Assembly: GCF_003633755.1 (NCBI RefSeq)
Contig: NZ_RBIL01000002.1
Location: 2,418,001 to 2,482,000, forward strand
Reading direction: 5' to 3'
DNA: 64,000 nt
DNA from: Solirubrobacter pauli
GTDB lineage: Bacteria > Actinomycetota > Thermoleophilia > Solirubrobacterales > Solirubrobacteraceae
Each line of letters starts with the position of its first letter. Position 1 is the stretch's first letter. Shown here piece after piece: positions 23,531 to 31,615 of the stretch. A model generated the notes under the pieces. The model saw only the letters and a program-made list of their open reading frames with translations, was not told where the DNA came from and did not search any database. The position numbers were made by a program, and so were the translations under genes.

Positions 23531-24628
23531 TTGGCTCTTGATCCGCTCTTCGCGCCGTACGAGCGCGGTGACCTCGTTCTGCCCAACCGGCTCGCGCTCG
23601 CTCCCCTCACTCGCAACCGCGCGAAGGGCACGGTCCCGGCGGAGCTCAACGCGGAGTACTACGCGCAGCGCGCGAGCGCGGCGTTCCTGATCGCCGAGGG
23701 CACGCAGCCTTCGGCCATCTCTCAGGCCTACCTCGACACGCCGGGCCTGCACTCCGACGAGCAACAGGCGGGCTGGGCGAAGGTCGCCCAGGCCGTCGCC
23801 GCCGCCGGCCCCGCGAAGCTCGTCATCCAGCTGATGCACGGCGGACGCGTCGCGCACCCCGTCTTCAACGGCGACCAGCAGCCCGTCGCGCCGTCGGCGG
23901 TCACGGCCGAGGGCACCGTGGTGACTGGCGACGGCAGCGTGCCGTTCGTGGAGCCGCGCGCGATCGAGACGGACGAGCTGGAGGCTGTCAAGGGCGAGTA
24001 CGTGCACGCCGCGCAGCGCGCGCTCGCCGCGGGCGCGTACGGCGTCGAGCTGCACGCCGCTAACGGCTACCTGCTGCACCAGTTCCTCGCCGAGAAGACC
24101 AACCACCGCACGGACGGATACGGCTCCGACGTGGCGGGCCGGATCCGCTTCGTGGTGGAGGTCGTGGAGGCCGTGGCCGCCGCGATCGGCGAGCGCCGCA
24201 CCGCGATCCGCGTCTCGCCCGGCCACGCGGTCAACGACGTCGAAGAAGCCGATCCGCAGACAACCTACGCCGCGCTCTACGAGGAACTCGCCCGCTTCGA
24301 CCTCCTGTACCTGCACGTGCTCGACTCCTCGCCGCACGCGGGCTACGACGTGCTCGACCAAGCGCGTGAGCTCTATCCCGGCACGCTGATCGCCAACCCC
24401 GGGTTCTCCCAGGAGTTCGACTTCGAGGGCGCCGCGGAGCGGATCGCCGACGGTCGTTTCGACCTGCTCGCCAGCGGCCGGCCGTTCCTCGCCAACCCGG
24501 ACCTCCCGCATCGCCTGCGGGAGGGCGCACCACTCAACGAGGCGGACGGGTCCACCTTCTACGGCGGCGACGCGCAGGGCTACACGGACTACCCGACCCT
24601 GGACGAGCTGCAGACCACGACGAACTGA
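23531..24628 (+). CDS. old yellow enzyme-type alkene reductase
   Basis: 365 residues from a TTG with a GGAGA ribosome site 7 bases upstream. Flavin oxidoreductase of the OYE/NemA group: L-P-N-R-L-A-L-A-P-L-T-R-N-R at 17-30, the Q-L-M-H-G-G-R active-site strand at about 98-104, H-A-A-N-G-Y-L-L-H-Q-F-L at 177-188, and the phosphate-binding I-A-N-P-G-F and S-G-R-P-F-L-A-N-P-D near the end. The FMN-linked enzyme reduces activated C=C bonds using NAD(P)H. The larger-than-average unit (B8 to B9) shows that ordinary metabolic genes also occur in the array. A 19-bp stem hairpin follows the stop. Confidence 0.9.
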   Translation: MALDPLFAPYERGDLVLPNRLALAPLTRNRAKGTVPAELNAEYYAQRASAAFLIAEGTQPSAISQAYLDTPGLHSDEQQAGWAKVAQAVAAAGPAKLVIQLMHGGRVAHPVFNGDQQPVAPSAVTAEGTVVTGDGSVPFVEPRAIETDELEAVKGEYVHAAQRALAAGAYGVELHAANGYLLHQFLAEKTNHRTDGYGSDVAGRIRFVVEVVEAVAAAIGERRTAIRVSPGHAVNDVEEADPQTTYAALYEELARFDLLYLHVLDSSPHAGYDVLDQARELYPGTLIANPGFSQEFDFEGAAERIADGRFDLLASGRPFLANPDLPHRLREGAPLNEADGSTFYGGDAQGYTDYPTLDELQTTTN

Positions 24629-24635
24629 GCCTCAG

Positions 24636-24692
24636 GCGCTGCTGCTCGTCCGTGACGTGCTCGCTGCACGCCACGGACGAGCCCAGCAGCGC
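24636..24692 (+). terminator. long hairpin after the OYE gene
   Basis: GCGCTGCTGCTCGTCCGTG pairs with CACGGACGAG and CAGCAGCGC (19 bp in total, with a two-base bulge) around a 17-base loop. It starts 7 bases after the stop codon. Probably a strong terminator. Confidence 0.65.
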
Positions 24693-25001
24693 TGTTGCGA
24701 AGGTGCGGCGACCCCATGCGTCGCCGCCAACCGCTGGGCGTCGCGAGCGACGACGGACTCCTTCGCGCGGGTGAAGCGCTCTGTCTCGATGAGGCCAGCG
24801 CTTCGCTGGCGGCGCTGCTCATCCACCGATCCGCACGTCCTCGCCGGACCGCTGTGACGCACAGCCTGACGGCTGCACAACGTGGCGGAATCGTCGACTA
24901 ACGCTACTTCGCATCTGCCACGGACCGCCGCCGGCGATGAGCTTGCCGTTGGCGGATTGAGCGAGCGCCGCGGACCGAGCCGCACCGAAGGGAAGGCTCG
25001 C
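24693..25001. other. 309-bp stretch with repeat B9 and no clear gene
   Basis: Short open frames cross it (for example at 24695-24901), but none looks like a protein. It contains repeat B9 near its right third. Confidence 0.5.
24881..24911 (+). repeat. cassette-boundary hairpin repeat, copy B9
   Basis: CGTGGCGGAATCGTCGACTA then ACGCTACTTCG. The arms GTGGCG and CGCTAC pair with one exception. Confidence 0.7.
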
Positions 25002-25733
25002 CTAGCAGGAATCAGGCGTGGCTTTGATGTGCTGCCAGCGCGCTGAACGGATGTCCTCCGGGCTTCCCCAGAAACTGATCGTCCCAGCGTCGCCGTACTC
25101 GAAGCCCAGCTCCTCATCCCAGTCGAGCTGCAGCAGACTCAGCTCCCCAGGTTCGCGAGGATCTCCCTGCAGGTACCCCGGCTCCCCGAGCAACAGATGG
25201 GTCGGCATGTCGAGCTCGCGCAAGAACGCGTCAGGCGAATCGAGCATGTCCAGCGCTTCGTACAGCTCCTCCGCGGGCGGCGTCAGCACCGGCACGAACT
25301 GCACCAGCCGCTCGTTCAAGACCACTGGAATCTCTCCCGCGTCGCGTTGCTCGTCCGGTGGCGTCGCGGCGGCCACTGCCGCACCGCCACGCACGTGCAC
25401 GATCTCGATCGCGGGATGGGTTCCGTCCACTGGACCCCATCCTTCGTTGTCAAAGCTGAAGTCCGCAAAGAACACGACCGTGCCGTCTTCCGGCAGGCTC
25501 GCGCGCCACTGCCCCGTCGGGAGTTCCTCGAGCACGATCGACGCCAGGTGCGTCAGGCCTCGTCCGTTGTGGATCGGCCATGAGCCCGGGACCTCAGGGT
25601 GCCCACCGAGCTTGCTCCTGCCCGCACCCCCGCCAACCAACGCGAGCCCCGCAACCGCACGCTCGGCAAGCTCGACAGGCAGCCCGTGCTTGACCAACAG
25701 GCCGCGAAGCTCTTCGACGGTTGTCGGCGCCAT
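25002..25733 (-). CDS. DUF1963 (YwqG-like) protein
   Basis: 243 residues from ATG at 25733. It has the DUF1963 layout: S-K-L-G-G-H-P-E-V-P near 43-52, L-T-H-L-A-S-I near 61-67, G-T-V-V-F-F-A-D-F near 84-92, and a late H-L-L-L-G-E-P-G-Y-L-Q-G-D-P-R near 183-197, then L-L-Q-L-D-W-D near 204-210. B. subtilis YwqG is the reference, without a known reaction, and the family is often encoded beside polymorphic toxins as a likely immunity protein. No toxin is nearby. It forms a single-gene unit between repeats B9 and B10. Confidence 0.8.
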   Translation of the reverse strand: MAPTTVEELRGLLVKHGLPVELAERAVAGLALVGGGAGRSKLGGHPEVPGSWPIHNGRGLTHLASIVLEELPTGQWRASLPEDGTVVFFADFSFDNEGWGPVDGTHPAIEIVHVRGGAAVAAATPPDEQRDAGEIPVVLNERLVQFVPVLTPPAEELYEALDMLDSPDAFLRELDMPTHLLLGEPGYLQGDPREPGELSLLQLDWDEELGFEYGDAGTISFWGSPEDIRSARWQHIKATPDSC

Positions 25734-25811
25734 GCGGCGGCAGGCTACAGACCAGACCACCTGTGGGTCCGTTCACGACCTAAGCCAGCAAGACGGATGG
25801 CTAACGCCGAA

Positions 25812-25843
25812 TGAGCGGAACCGTCGACAAGCACCACTTTGCG
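25812..25843 (+). repeat. cassette-boundary hairpin repeat, copy B10
   Basis: GAGCGGAACCGTCGACAAG then CACCACTTTGCG. Confidence 0.7.
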
Positions 25844-25891
25844 GGTGCCTCGGTTGTACCGGCGAGCGGGTAGTGGCTTTCGGTCCTGACC

Positions 25892-26383
25892 ATGAAGACG
25901 TCCGCAGTCCTGAGCAGCTCCAACGGCCACGACTCTGTGACCCTCACGCGAGTTGATGATGTTCTCTACGTGGTGGTCTGCTGGGTGCCGCAGCGGTGGG
26001 ACGTGGCCGCCGCCGATCCGCCCGCTTCCGAGATCACGCTGTATCGGGAAGGCTTGCCTGACGCGCTCCGGCAGCTATCCGACGATCTCGCCGCCCATCT
26101 CCAGCGGCCGCTTCAAGACCTTGCCGGCAATCCGTTCCTGGGCAGCTATGAGTTCGGCAGCCCGCACATCGCGCTCGACAGCTCCGAGCTTCGCGCATCG
26201 CACGCGCAGCTCGCACTCGAGTTCACCGACGCTCGCGAGGGCTTCATCTCAACTAGATCCAACGGCGGCGGCTACGTCAGCGTCCGCTGGCACTTCAACG
26301 ACTCGTTTCTTCGGGTTGCCATGCGGGTCGACATCACCACGCTCGACAGATTCGCCCGCGAGCTCGCGGATCTCGTGAACTGA
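25892..26383 (+). CDS. hypothetical protein, possibly DUF6228-like
   Basis: 163 residues from ATG, 48 bases after repeat B10. Pattern: alternating strands (S-V-T-L-T-R-V, V-L-Y-V-V-V-C-W), a helix (L-P-D-A-L-R-Q-L-S-D-D-L-A-A-H-L), then paired strands Y-V-S-V-R-W-H-F and F-L-R-V-A-M-R-V-D-I-T and a final helix. This order resembles DUF6228-type small proteins of actinobacteria, though I am not sure of the assignment. It is soluble, with no signal peptide. It forms a single-gene unit between repeats B10 and B11. Confidence 0.55.
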   Translation: MKTSAVLSSSNGHDSVTLTRVDDVLYVVVCWVPQRWDVAAADPPASEITLYREGLPDALRQLSDDLAAHLQRPLQDLAGNPFLGSYEFGSPHIALDSSELRASHAQLALEFTDAREGFISTRSNGGGYVSVRWHFNDSFLRVAMRVDITTLDRFARELADLVN

Positions 26384-26440
26384 GCTCGGTCTCGAAGCGT
26401 CCGCCTACAGCGTGCTGGTCCCCGAACCGGCTCGCAACAT

Positions 26441-26471
26441 GCGTGAGTGCGTCGAGAAGCGCCACTTCGAC
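26441..26471 (+). repeat. cassette-boundary hairpin repeat, copy B11
   Basis: GTGAGTGCGTCGAGAAG then CGCCACTTCGAC. The interval to copy B12 (124 bp) holds no gene. Confidence 0.65.
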
Positions 26472-26595
26472 CTACGCTTGCCTTGGCTGAGCACCCTGGG
26501 CCAGCACAGAGGGGCGATCGGGCAGCGGCGAACCAGGGTTTCCCGCGGCTCGCGCCCCTACCAAGCTTTGTTGTCTCTCCGCAGGCGCGAGCGAC

Positions 26596-26636
26596 CTCGC
26601 CAAGTAGCGAAACCGTCGAGAACGCCACTTTGCGAG
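26596..26636 (+). repeat. cassette-boundary hairpin repeat, copy B12, longest stem
   Basis: CTCGCCAAGTAGCG, AAACCGTCGAGAA, CGCCACTTTGCGAG. The arms pair over 14 positions with two exceptions. This is the clearest full-length copy. Confidence 0.85.
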
Positions 26637-26656
26637 TCGGCTGGCGAGGCGTGGGT

Positions 26657-27112
26657 ATGCGAGTCGTCATGAGGGATTCCGTCCGCGCTTGGCAGGCGCC
26701 ACCGGCAGCCGTCTGGGCGGTTCTGGTGGACCCGCTCAGCTATCCGCTCTGGCTGGCCGGCGTCAAGGACGTGTTGTGGGCCGACGAGGATTGGCCGCAG
26801 CCAGACGCCGGCCTCGACTACAGGTTCCGCTGGGGTCCCTTCACGCTCCGCGGCCGCGCCACGGTTTTGGAGGCGCAGCCTTCCGGGCACCTGCGCCTGC
26901 GCTGGAAGCGCCGTCTGCTCGGCGACGCGATCGCAGAGTTCACGATCGCCGAGACCACGGACGGCTGTGCCGTCGACTTCCGGGAGACCCCTCGAGGACT
27001 CTTCGTCGGGCTATCGGCCAACCCCTTTGCGACGGGAGTCGCGGCCGGCTACAACACCGCTTCGCTGGCTCGACTCCGACGGCTCGTCGAGCGGCAGGAA
27101 CCGACCACATGA
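26657..27112 (+). CDS. SRPBCC (START-like) ligand-binding protein
   Basis: 151 residues from ATG, only 20 bases after repeat B12. SRPBCC/polyketide-cyclase layout: an opening strand S-V-R-A-W-Q-A-P-P-A-A-V-W-A-V-L-V-D, then W-L-A-G-V-K-D, a run of strands with L-D-Y-R-F-R-W and L-R-L-R-W-K-R, and a long C-terminal helix A-G-Y-N-T-A-S-L-A-R-L-R-R-L-V. The fold binds a hydrophobic ligand in a deep cavity. No enzyme activity can be inferred. An in-frame ATG four codons later is an alternative start. Single-gene unit. Confidence 0.72.
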   Translation: MRVVMRDSVRAWQAPPAAVWAVLVDPLSYPLWLAGVKDVLWADEDWPQPDAGLDYRFRWGPFTLRGRATVLEAQPSGHLRLRWKRRLLGDAIAEFTIAETTDGCAVDFRETPRGLFVGLSANPFATGVAAGYNTASLARLRRLVERQEPTT

Positions 27113-27142
27113 CACCCCGTCATCGCGACCGACCCTAAGACC

Positions 27143-27170
27143 AACCATACCTCGGAGAGCACCACTTCTT
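27143..27170 (+). repeat. cassette-boundary hairpin repeat, copy B13 (degenerate)
   Basis: AACCATACCTCGGAGAGCAC then CACTTC. The loop GTCGA has decayed to CTCGG, but position and right arm are kept. Confidence 0.4.
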
Positions 27171-27222
27171 GATCAGCTGGCTCGGAGGCTTCGCCAGCGC
27201 GTTCCTCGGGGACTAAGGGGAC

Positions 27223-27516
27223 GTGAACAAGCGGATCGTCAACATTGAGGCGAAGGCCTTCCTGGTCGTGTTCGCCACTGCGGCGAGCCTGCTCGGTGCG
27301 TACTGCGTCTTCGGCGCACTGCTCCTGCGAGGCGACGGCATCGTGTCGAGCACCTCGGGCTTTTTGTTGCTGCTCACGATCTCGACGGCCGCACTGGGTT
27401 CCGGCCTGAGCGCGCTCGTCGTGATCCTCAACGGCTACGTCGGTGCCTGGTGGCTGCTGACTTCCGCCCTCGCCACCGTGGCGTGGTTCGGCGCGGGGCA
27501 CCTCGTCGCCGACTGA
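27223..27516 (+). CDS. small membrane protein with three helices
   Basis: 97 residues from GTG with an AAGGGGA ribosome site. Three membrane helices lie at about 10-32 (A-F-L-V-V-F-A-T-A-A-S-L-L-G), 43-65 (T-S-G-F-L-L-L-L-T-I-S-T) and 68-90 (L-V-V-I-L-N-G-Y-V-G-A-W-W-L-L), with short loops. No family is recognised. Single-gene unit between repeats B13 and B14. Confidence 0.6.
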   Translation: MNKRIVNIEAKAFLVVFATAASLLGAYCVFGALLLRGDGIVSSTSGFLLLLTISTAALGSGLSALVVILNGYVGAWWLLTSALATVAWFGAGHLVAD

Positions 27517-27567
27517 GAGCGTCTCGGAGCTGCTCCAAGCTCTCGAGGCGCAGCGATCACTACTGGC

Positions 27568-27604
27568 ACAGGTAGCGAAACCGTCGAAAAGCGCCACTTT
27601 CGCG
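27568..27604 (+). repeat. cassette-boundary hairpin repeat, copy B14
   Basis: AGGTAGCGAAACCGTCGAAA then AGCGCCACTTTCGCGG. The core is the consensus. Confidence 0.8.
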
Positions 27605-27695
27605 GCTCATCCGAAGCGCTAGCGAGGGTCGAAGGCGCGGGTGCGACGGTCGCTCGGCAGGAGGTTTCGCCACAAAGAGGGCGAACGACCTCGGC

Positions 27696-28535
27696 GTGCG
27701 TGTGCTCACTTTCAACGTCCTGACGATGCGGTCGGCGGACGGGCCGCGCCGCCACGAGGTAGCGAAGAGGCTGCTCGCGGCTCTTCGCGCCGACGTCATG
27801 GCCCTGCAGGAAGTGTCGCGCAGCCCCGTGTTCGACCAAGCTGCCGAACTGGCCGGGGACGGCTGGACGGTGCTCGACCTCCCGGGTGGCGACATCAACC
27901 ATGAGGGCGAATCCCTGGCCAGCCGCCTGCCCATCGTGCGCGCCGACGAGCTCGACGTCCCGGTCGTCGACGACACGGAAGGCGGCTGGCGAGCGACGGC
28001 GCTCGCCGCGGAGCTGGCTGTGCCGACGCCCGTCGGTTCGGTCCTGATCGTGCATCATCGCGGGACCTACGAGCTTCACCGCGAGGACGTCCGCGAACGC
28101 CAAGCGGTCGCGACGGCCCGTTGGATCGAGCAGCTGATCGCCGGCCGCCCCGAGCTGCCCGTGGTTCTGCTAGGCGACCTCAACGCCGGTCCGGACAGCG
28201 CGAGCCTTCGGTTCTTGACCGGGCGGCAGTCGCTCGACGGCTTGAGCGTGCGCTACGAAGACGCCTGGGAGGCGGTGAATCCCGGCCAGCCTGGCCACAC
28301 GTTCACCCCGCTCAACCCGCTGGTGCGCGCGGGAGAGATGCCGCTCGAACGCGGCCGTCGGATCGACCACGTCCTCGTGCGCTCCGGGGCGCATGGTCCG
28401 CCACTCGGCGTCGTCGACTGCCGCCTGGTCTGTGATATGCCCGTCGAGGGCGTTTGGGCCAGCGACCACTTCGGCGTCCTCGCCGAGCTGAGCCCGCCCA
28501 GCCATGCACCAGGGACTTGGCGGTCGACGACCTAG
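27696..28535 (+). CDS. endonuclease/exonuclease/phosphatase (EEP) family enzyme
   Basis: 279 residues from GTG. EEP fold with all core motifs: T-F-N-V-L-T at 5-10, A-L-Q-E-V at 36-40 (metal Glu), H-H-R-G near 113, L-L-G-D-L-N-A-G-P-D at 158-167, R-R-I-D-H-V-L-V near 224-231, and S-D-H-F-G-V at 257-262 (catalytic Asp/His). It is a metal-dependent phosphodiesterase or phosphatase, and whether the substrate is DNA, lipid or a small molecule cannot be told. It lacks a signal peptide, so it is intracellular. Last gene of block B, between repeats B14 and B15. Confidence 0.85.
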   Translation: MRVLTFNVLTMRSADGPRRHEVAKRLLAALRADVMALQEVSRSPVFDQAAELAGDGWTVLDLPGGDINHEGESLASRLPIVRADELDVPVVDDTEGGWRATALAAELAVPTPVGSVLIVHHRGTYELHREDVRERQAVATARWIEQLIAGRPELPVVLLGDLNAGPDSASLRFLTGRQSLDGLSVRYEDAWEAVNPGQPGHTFTPLNPLVRAGEMPLERGRRIDHVLVRSGAHGPPLGVVDCRLVCDMPVEGVWASDHFGVLAELSPPSHAPGTWRSTT

Positions 28536-28571
28536 CAGTGGACGCGCGAGCGGGAGCGCCTCCCGTCCATC

Positions 28572-28610
28572 GACGAGTAGCGGAACCGTCGACAAGCACT
28601 ACTTTCGGTC
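28572..28610 (+). repeat. cassette-boundary hairpin repeat, copy B15, last of block B
   Basis: GACGAGTAGCGGAACCGTCG, ACAAGCA, CTACTTTCGGTC. Confidence 0.75.
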
Positions 28611-28702
28611 TTCGCACAAGGTGTAGTGCGGGGCGCCGGTCAACTGGCCGTTCCTCCTCGACGAGGGCGAGAGCCGCAGACGAGCGTGTGGGATGGACTA
28701 CC

Positions 28703-28928
28703 CCGTCCAGGCGGCTTACCCCGCCACACATCGGCCGCCGCTGGTTCCATGTCCCCGAGCGGCGGCCGCGGCGGCACGCGCGGCCATCGGCGCGATCGCT
28801 CTGCTGTTGACGGCGGCACCGGCGTCGAGACTCATCGCCCGGTCCCCGCTCCGTGACGCGGCGCTAGTCGCAGGGAGAGTGCTGATCGTTGTCGAACCCT
28901 GTGCTCGAGGCGACCCCAGCGTTTCGGG
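28703..28928. repeat. 226-bp tandem duplication, unit 1
   Basis: The 226-bp segment 28703-28928 is repeated head to tail at 28929-29154 with no difference that I can find. It holds no convincing gene. The period is not a multiple of three, and all frames change across the junction. Confidence 0.9.
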
Positions 28929-29154
28929 CCGTCCAGGCGGCTTACCCCGCCACACATCGGCCGCCGCTGGTTCCATGTCCCCGAGCGGCGGCCGCGGCGG
29001 CACGCGCGGCCATCGGCGCGATCGCTCTGCTGTTGACGGCGGCACCGGCGTCGAGACTCATCGCCCGGTCCCCGCTCCGTGACGCGGCGCTAGTCGCAGG
29101 GAGAGTGCTGATCGTTGTCGAACCCTGTGCTCGAGGCGACCCCAGCGTTTCGGG
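28929..29154. repeat. 226-bp tandem duplication, unit 2
   Basis: Second copy of the unit. It ends 55 bases before the alpha/beta hydrolase start, so the promoter region of that gene may be duplicated. Between 28611 and 29209 nothing else is recognisable. Confidence 0.9.
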
Positions 29155-29209
29155 TGCGCCAAGCACGGCCGCCCGGCTCCTGTCGAACGGGAACGGGTAG
29201 GGACGCCGG

Positions 29210-30001
29210 ATGCAGTACATGCGCACTGGGAGCGGCCAGCCGCTGCTGCTCATCCACGGACTCGGTGGCAGCCGCCACTCGTTCGATCCGATCACAAGTG
29301 CGCTGGCGGCGGAGCGTGAGATCATCGCGCCGGACCTTCCCGGCTTCGGCAAGACGCCGCCACTCTCGGGCGCTGTGTCGATCGCGACGCTCGCTGAGGC
29401 CCTTGAGGGCTTCATCGACGAGCATGACCTCGACGGTGTCGACTGCGCCGGAACGTCCATGGGCGCACGGCTCGCGCTGGAGCTGGCGCGACGAGGCCGC
29501 GTCGGGGCCACCGTTGCGCTCGACCCGGGTGGCTTCTGGAACGCCCGTGAGCGACGCGTCTTCGGCGCGTCAGTGCGGGGGTCGATCGCGATCGTTCGTG
29601 CCTTGCAGCCGGTGATGCCGGTGCTCGCCCGGAGTCCTGTGGGACGTAGCGCGCTTTTGGCCCAGTTTTCCGCCCGCCCGTGGCGTCTTCCCGGCGATGT
29701 CGTGCTGAGAGAGATGCAGAGCTACGCCGAAGCGCGAGGCCTTGACGACGCGCTGGATGCCCTTGTGCATGGGCCGCTACAAGCCGGCATGCCGGCCGGA
29801 ACGGCGCGAGGCCCGATCGCCGTCGGCTGGGGGCGGCACGACCTTGTTTGCCTTCCGCGCCAGGCACAGCGAGCGATCCGACAGTTCCCTGACGCCCGGC
29901 TGCACTGGTTCGACCGCTGTGGACACTTTCCACAGTGGGATCGCCCTCACGAGACGACGCGACTGATCCTCGAAACCACGGCCCCGGACCGACACCGCTG
30001 A
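29210..30001 (+). CDS. alpha/beta hydrolase
   Basis: 263 residues from ATG. Canonical fold: L-L-L-I-H-G-L-G-G at 11-19 (oxyanion loop), the nucleophile elbow G-T-S-M-G-A at about 82-87, the acid near G-R-H-D-L-V at about 208-213, and the histidine in C-G-H-F-P-Q-W-D near 242-249. Substrate unknown; such proteins are esterases, epoxide hydrolases or C-C hydrolases. It has no signal peptide. It lies just right of the tandem duplication, which may duplicate its upstream region. Confidence 0.85.
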   Translation: MQYMRTGSGQPLLLIHGLGGSRHSFDPITSALAAEREIIAPDLPGFGKTPPLSGAVSIATLAEALEGFIDEHDLDGVDCAGTSMGARLALELARRGRVGATVALDPGGFWNARERRVFGASVRGSIAIVRALQPVMPVLARSPVGRSALLAQFSARPWRLPGDVVLREMQSYAEARGLDDALDALVHGPLQAGMPAGTARGPIAVGWGRHDLVCLPRQAQRAIRQFPDARLHWFDRCGHFPQWDRPHETTRLILETTAPDRHR

Positions 30002-30223
30002 CGACGCCTCACGGCTGCACTTCGCCGCGCTCGGTAGTTCTGTGCCTGCCGCGTGATGGAAGAGCCGCCTGCCTGGTCGGCGAGATTCGCAATGGTTGGA
30101 ACGGGTCACGTACACCGCTGGCCCAATCGGCTGAATTCGAGGCCGTCGTCAACTCGTCCAGGACCCTGCGCCCACGGTCGAATACCGGTCCTCGACCGCT
30201 CCTACGGCGCGATACCCGGCGCG

Positions 30224-30928
30224 TTATTGACCGGTCCCGAGGGTGTGCTGGATCTCGGCGACGACACTCGTGGTGAGGACCTGTAGCCCGTCGATCTGCT
30301 CGGGGGTCCAGGTACGGGACTTGTGGTCGATGACGCAGAGGGTGCCGAGTGTGTGGCCGGCGGCCGTGATCAGGGGGATGCCGAGGTAGGCGACGACGTC
30401 GAGGTCGCGGATGGCGAGGTTGTCGCGCACGAGCGGGTGCACGCGGGCGTCCTCGATGACGATTGGAGTGTCGGAGTCGAGGGCGTGCTGGCAGAAGGAG
30501 TGCGATAGGGGAGTCTCGCGCGTCGTGCTCCAGGGCTCGCCGAGGCCGACGCAGCTCTTGAAGAACTGCCGGTCGGCGTCGACGAGGGAGATGAGGGCCA
30601 CAGGGGCGCTCGCGAGCCGGGCGGCCAGGCCCGCGATCCGGTCGTAGGTGGCGTCGGGCGGGGTGTCGAGCAGCCCGGTGCGCTGCAGCTCGGCGAGGCG
30701 CTCGGCGTCGAGGGTTGCGGTGGTCGGTGCCCGGCCGGCTAGTGCGCCGCTGGCCAGCGATTCGAGGGTTAGGCTCGCGTGCTCGTCGCCGCGATGGGCG
30801 CTGAGCATCCCGAGGCGCATGATCGTCGCGTCGCGGACGAACTGTGCGGCACTGATCCCTTGGTTGGACGCTTCGGCTTCCAGCAGCGCCCAGAGGTCGT
30901 CGCTGAAGCGGACCGTCGTGGCTCGCAT
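30224..30928 (-). CDS. ribbon-helix-helix plus GAF domain sensor protein
   Basis: About 234 residues from ATG at 30928. Residues 1-45 look like a ribbon-helix-helix DNA-binding unit (T-V-R-F-S-D-D-L-W-A-L-L-E-A-E-A, then I-S-A-A-Q-F-V-R-D-A). From about 75 to 232 there is a GAF domain of the diguanylate-cyclase-associated type (L-L-D-T-P-P-D-A-T-Y-D-R, then F-F-K-S-C-V-G-L, S-H-S-F-C-Q-H-A, Y-L-G-I-P-L, G-T-L-C-V-I-D). The pairing suggests a one-component regulator that senses a small ligand or redox state. It is divergent from the sigma-factor operon across 123 bases, so it may control it. Confidence 0.75.
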   Translation of the reverse strand: MRATTVRFSDDLWALLEAEASNQGISAAQFVRDATIMRLGMLSAHRGDEHASLTLESLASGALAGRAPTTATLDAERLAELQRTGLLDTPPDATYDRIAGLAARLASAPVALISLVDADRQFFKSCVGLGEPWSTTRETPLSHSFCQHALDSDTPIVIEDARVHPLVRDNLAIRDLDVVAYLGIPLITAAGHTLGTLCVIDHKSRTWTPEQIDGLQVLTTSVVAEIQHTLGTGQ

Positions 30929-31051
30929 CGGCACCCTCCGGATGGTAGGCGATAGCGGATACGGGAACACCAAGTCATCTAGGGGTTTGAGCGGTAGCGG
31001 TTTCGGGGATGGCGCTTCCGTCGCTTCCACCCCCTCGCCCCAGGGTCCCTC

Positions 31052-31615
31052 TTGAACTCCATCTCCGCCGGTGCCACTGACGCGCACCTCATGGCACTGA
31101 TCCAGCTCGATCGCACGGACGCGTTCGAGGTGCTGTACGACCGACATTGCGCCGCGGTGCACCGGCTCGCCTGCCGCTACGTCGGCGCCGGCTCGGCGGC
31201 CGAGGACGTGACGCAGGAGACGTTCATCGGCGCGTGGCGGGCGCGGCAGCAGTTTGCGTGCGAGCGCGGCAACGCGCGCGGGTGGTTGCTGACGATCGCC
31301 CGCAACCGTGCGGTGGATGCGCTGCGCCGCGGTGCGCGCCAGAATCTTGCGTTCGACGAGTCCTACGACCCGGCGGGGCCGGACTGCGTCGAGACCGAGA
31401 CGTTCAGCCGTGAACGGGCGGGCGAGATCGCCGGCGCGCTGCGTCTGTTGCCGGTCGAGCAGCGTGACGTGATCGAGCTGGCGTTCGCGGCCGGAATGAC
31501 GCATCCGGAGATCGCGGCGCAGCTGCAGATCCCACTGGGAACGGTGAAGAGCCGCGCACGGCTCGGACTCAACCGGCTGCGCTTCGAGCTCTCCCCCTTG
31601 CACGTCGCGGCTTGA
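31052..31615 (+). CDS. ECF RNA polymerase sigma factor
   Basis: 187 residues, TTG start assigned; ATG at 31091 is an alternative. Region 2: D-A-F-E-V-L-Y-D-R-H at 22-31 and E-D-V-T-Q-E-T-F-I-G-A-W at 51-62. Region 4: L-P-V-E-Q-R-D-V-I-E-L-A-F near 134-146 and P-L-G-T-V-K-S-R near 162-169. No anti-sigma gene follows. Instead, the next gene is another sigma factor whose start overlaps this stop, so the two may act in a cascade. Confidence 0.9.
   Translation: MNSISAGATDAHLMALIQLDRTDAFEVLYDRHCAAVHRLACRYVGAGSAAEDVTQETFIGAWRARQQFACERGNARGWLLTIARNRAVDALRRGARQNLAFDESYDPAGPDCVETETFSRERAGEIAGALRLLPVEQRDVIELAFAAGMTHPEIAAQLQIPLGTVKSRARLGLNRLRFELSPLHVAA

Noticed and set aside
28693-29200. alanine-rich open frames in the 226-bp duplication
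   Set aside because: The frames change at the duplication junction (226 is not a multiple of three), and the protein has no recognisable pattern.
3977-30223. shared 13-mer GATACCCGGCGCG at 3977-3989 and 30211-30223, with a related ACCCGGCGCG on the minus strand at 26-35
   Set aside because: Only two full matches in GC-rich DNA, in unrelated contexts; not enough to call an element.
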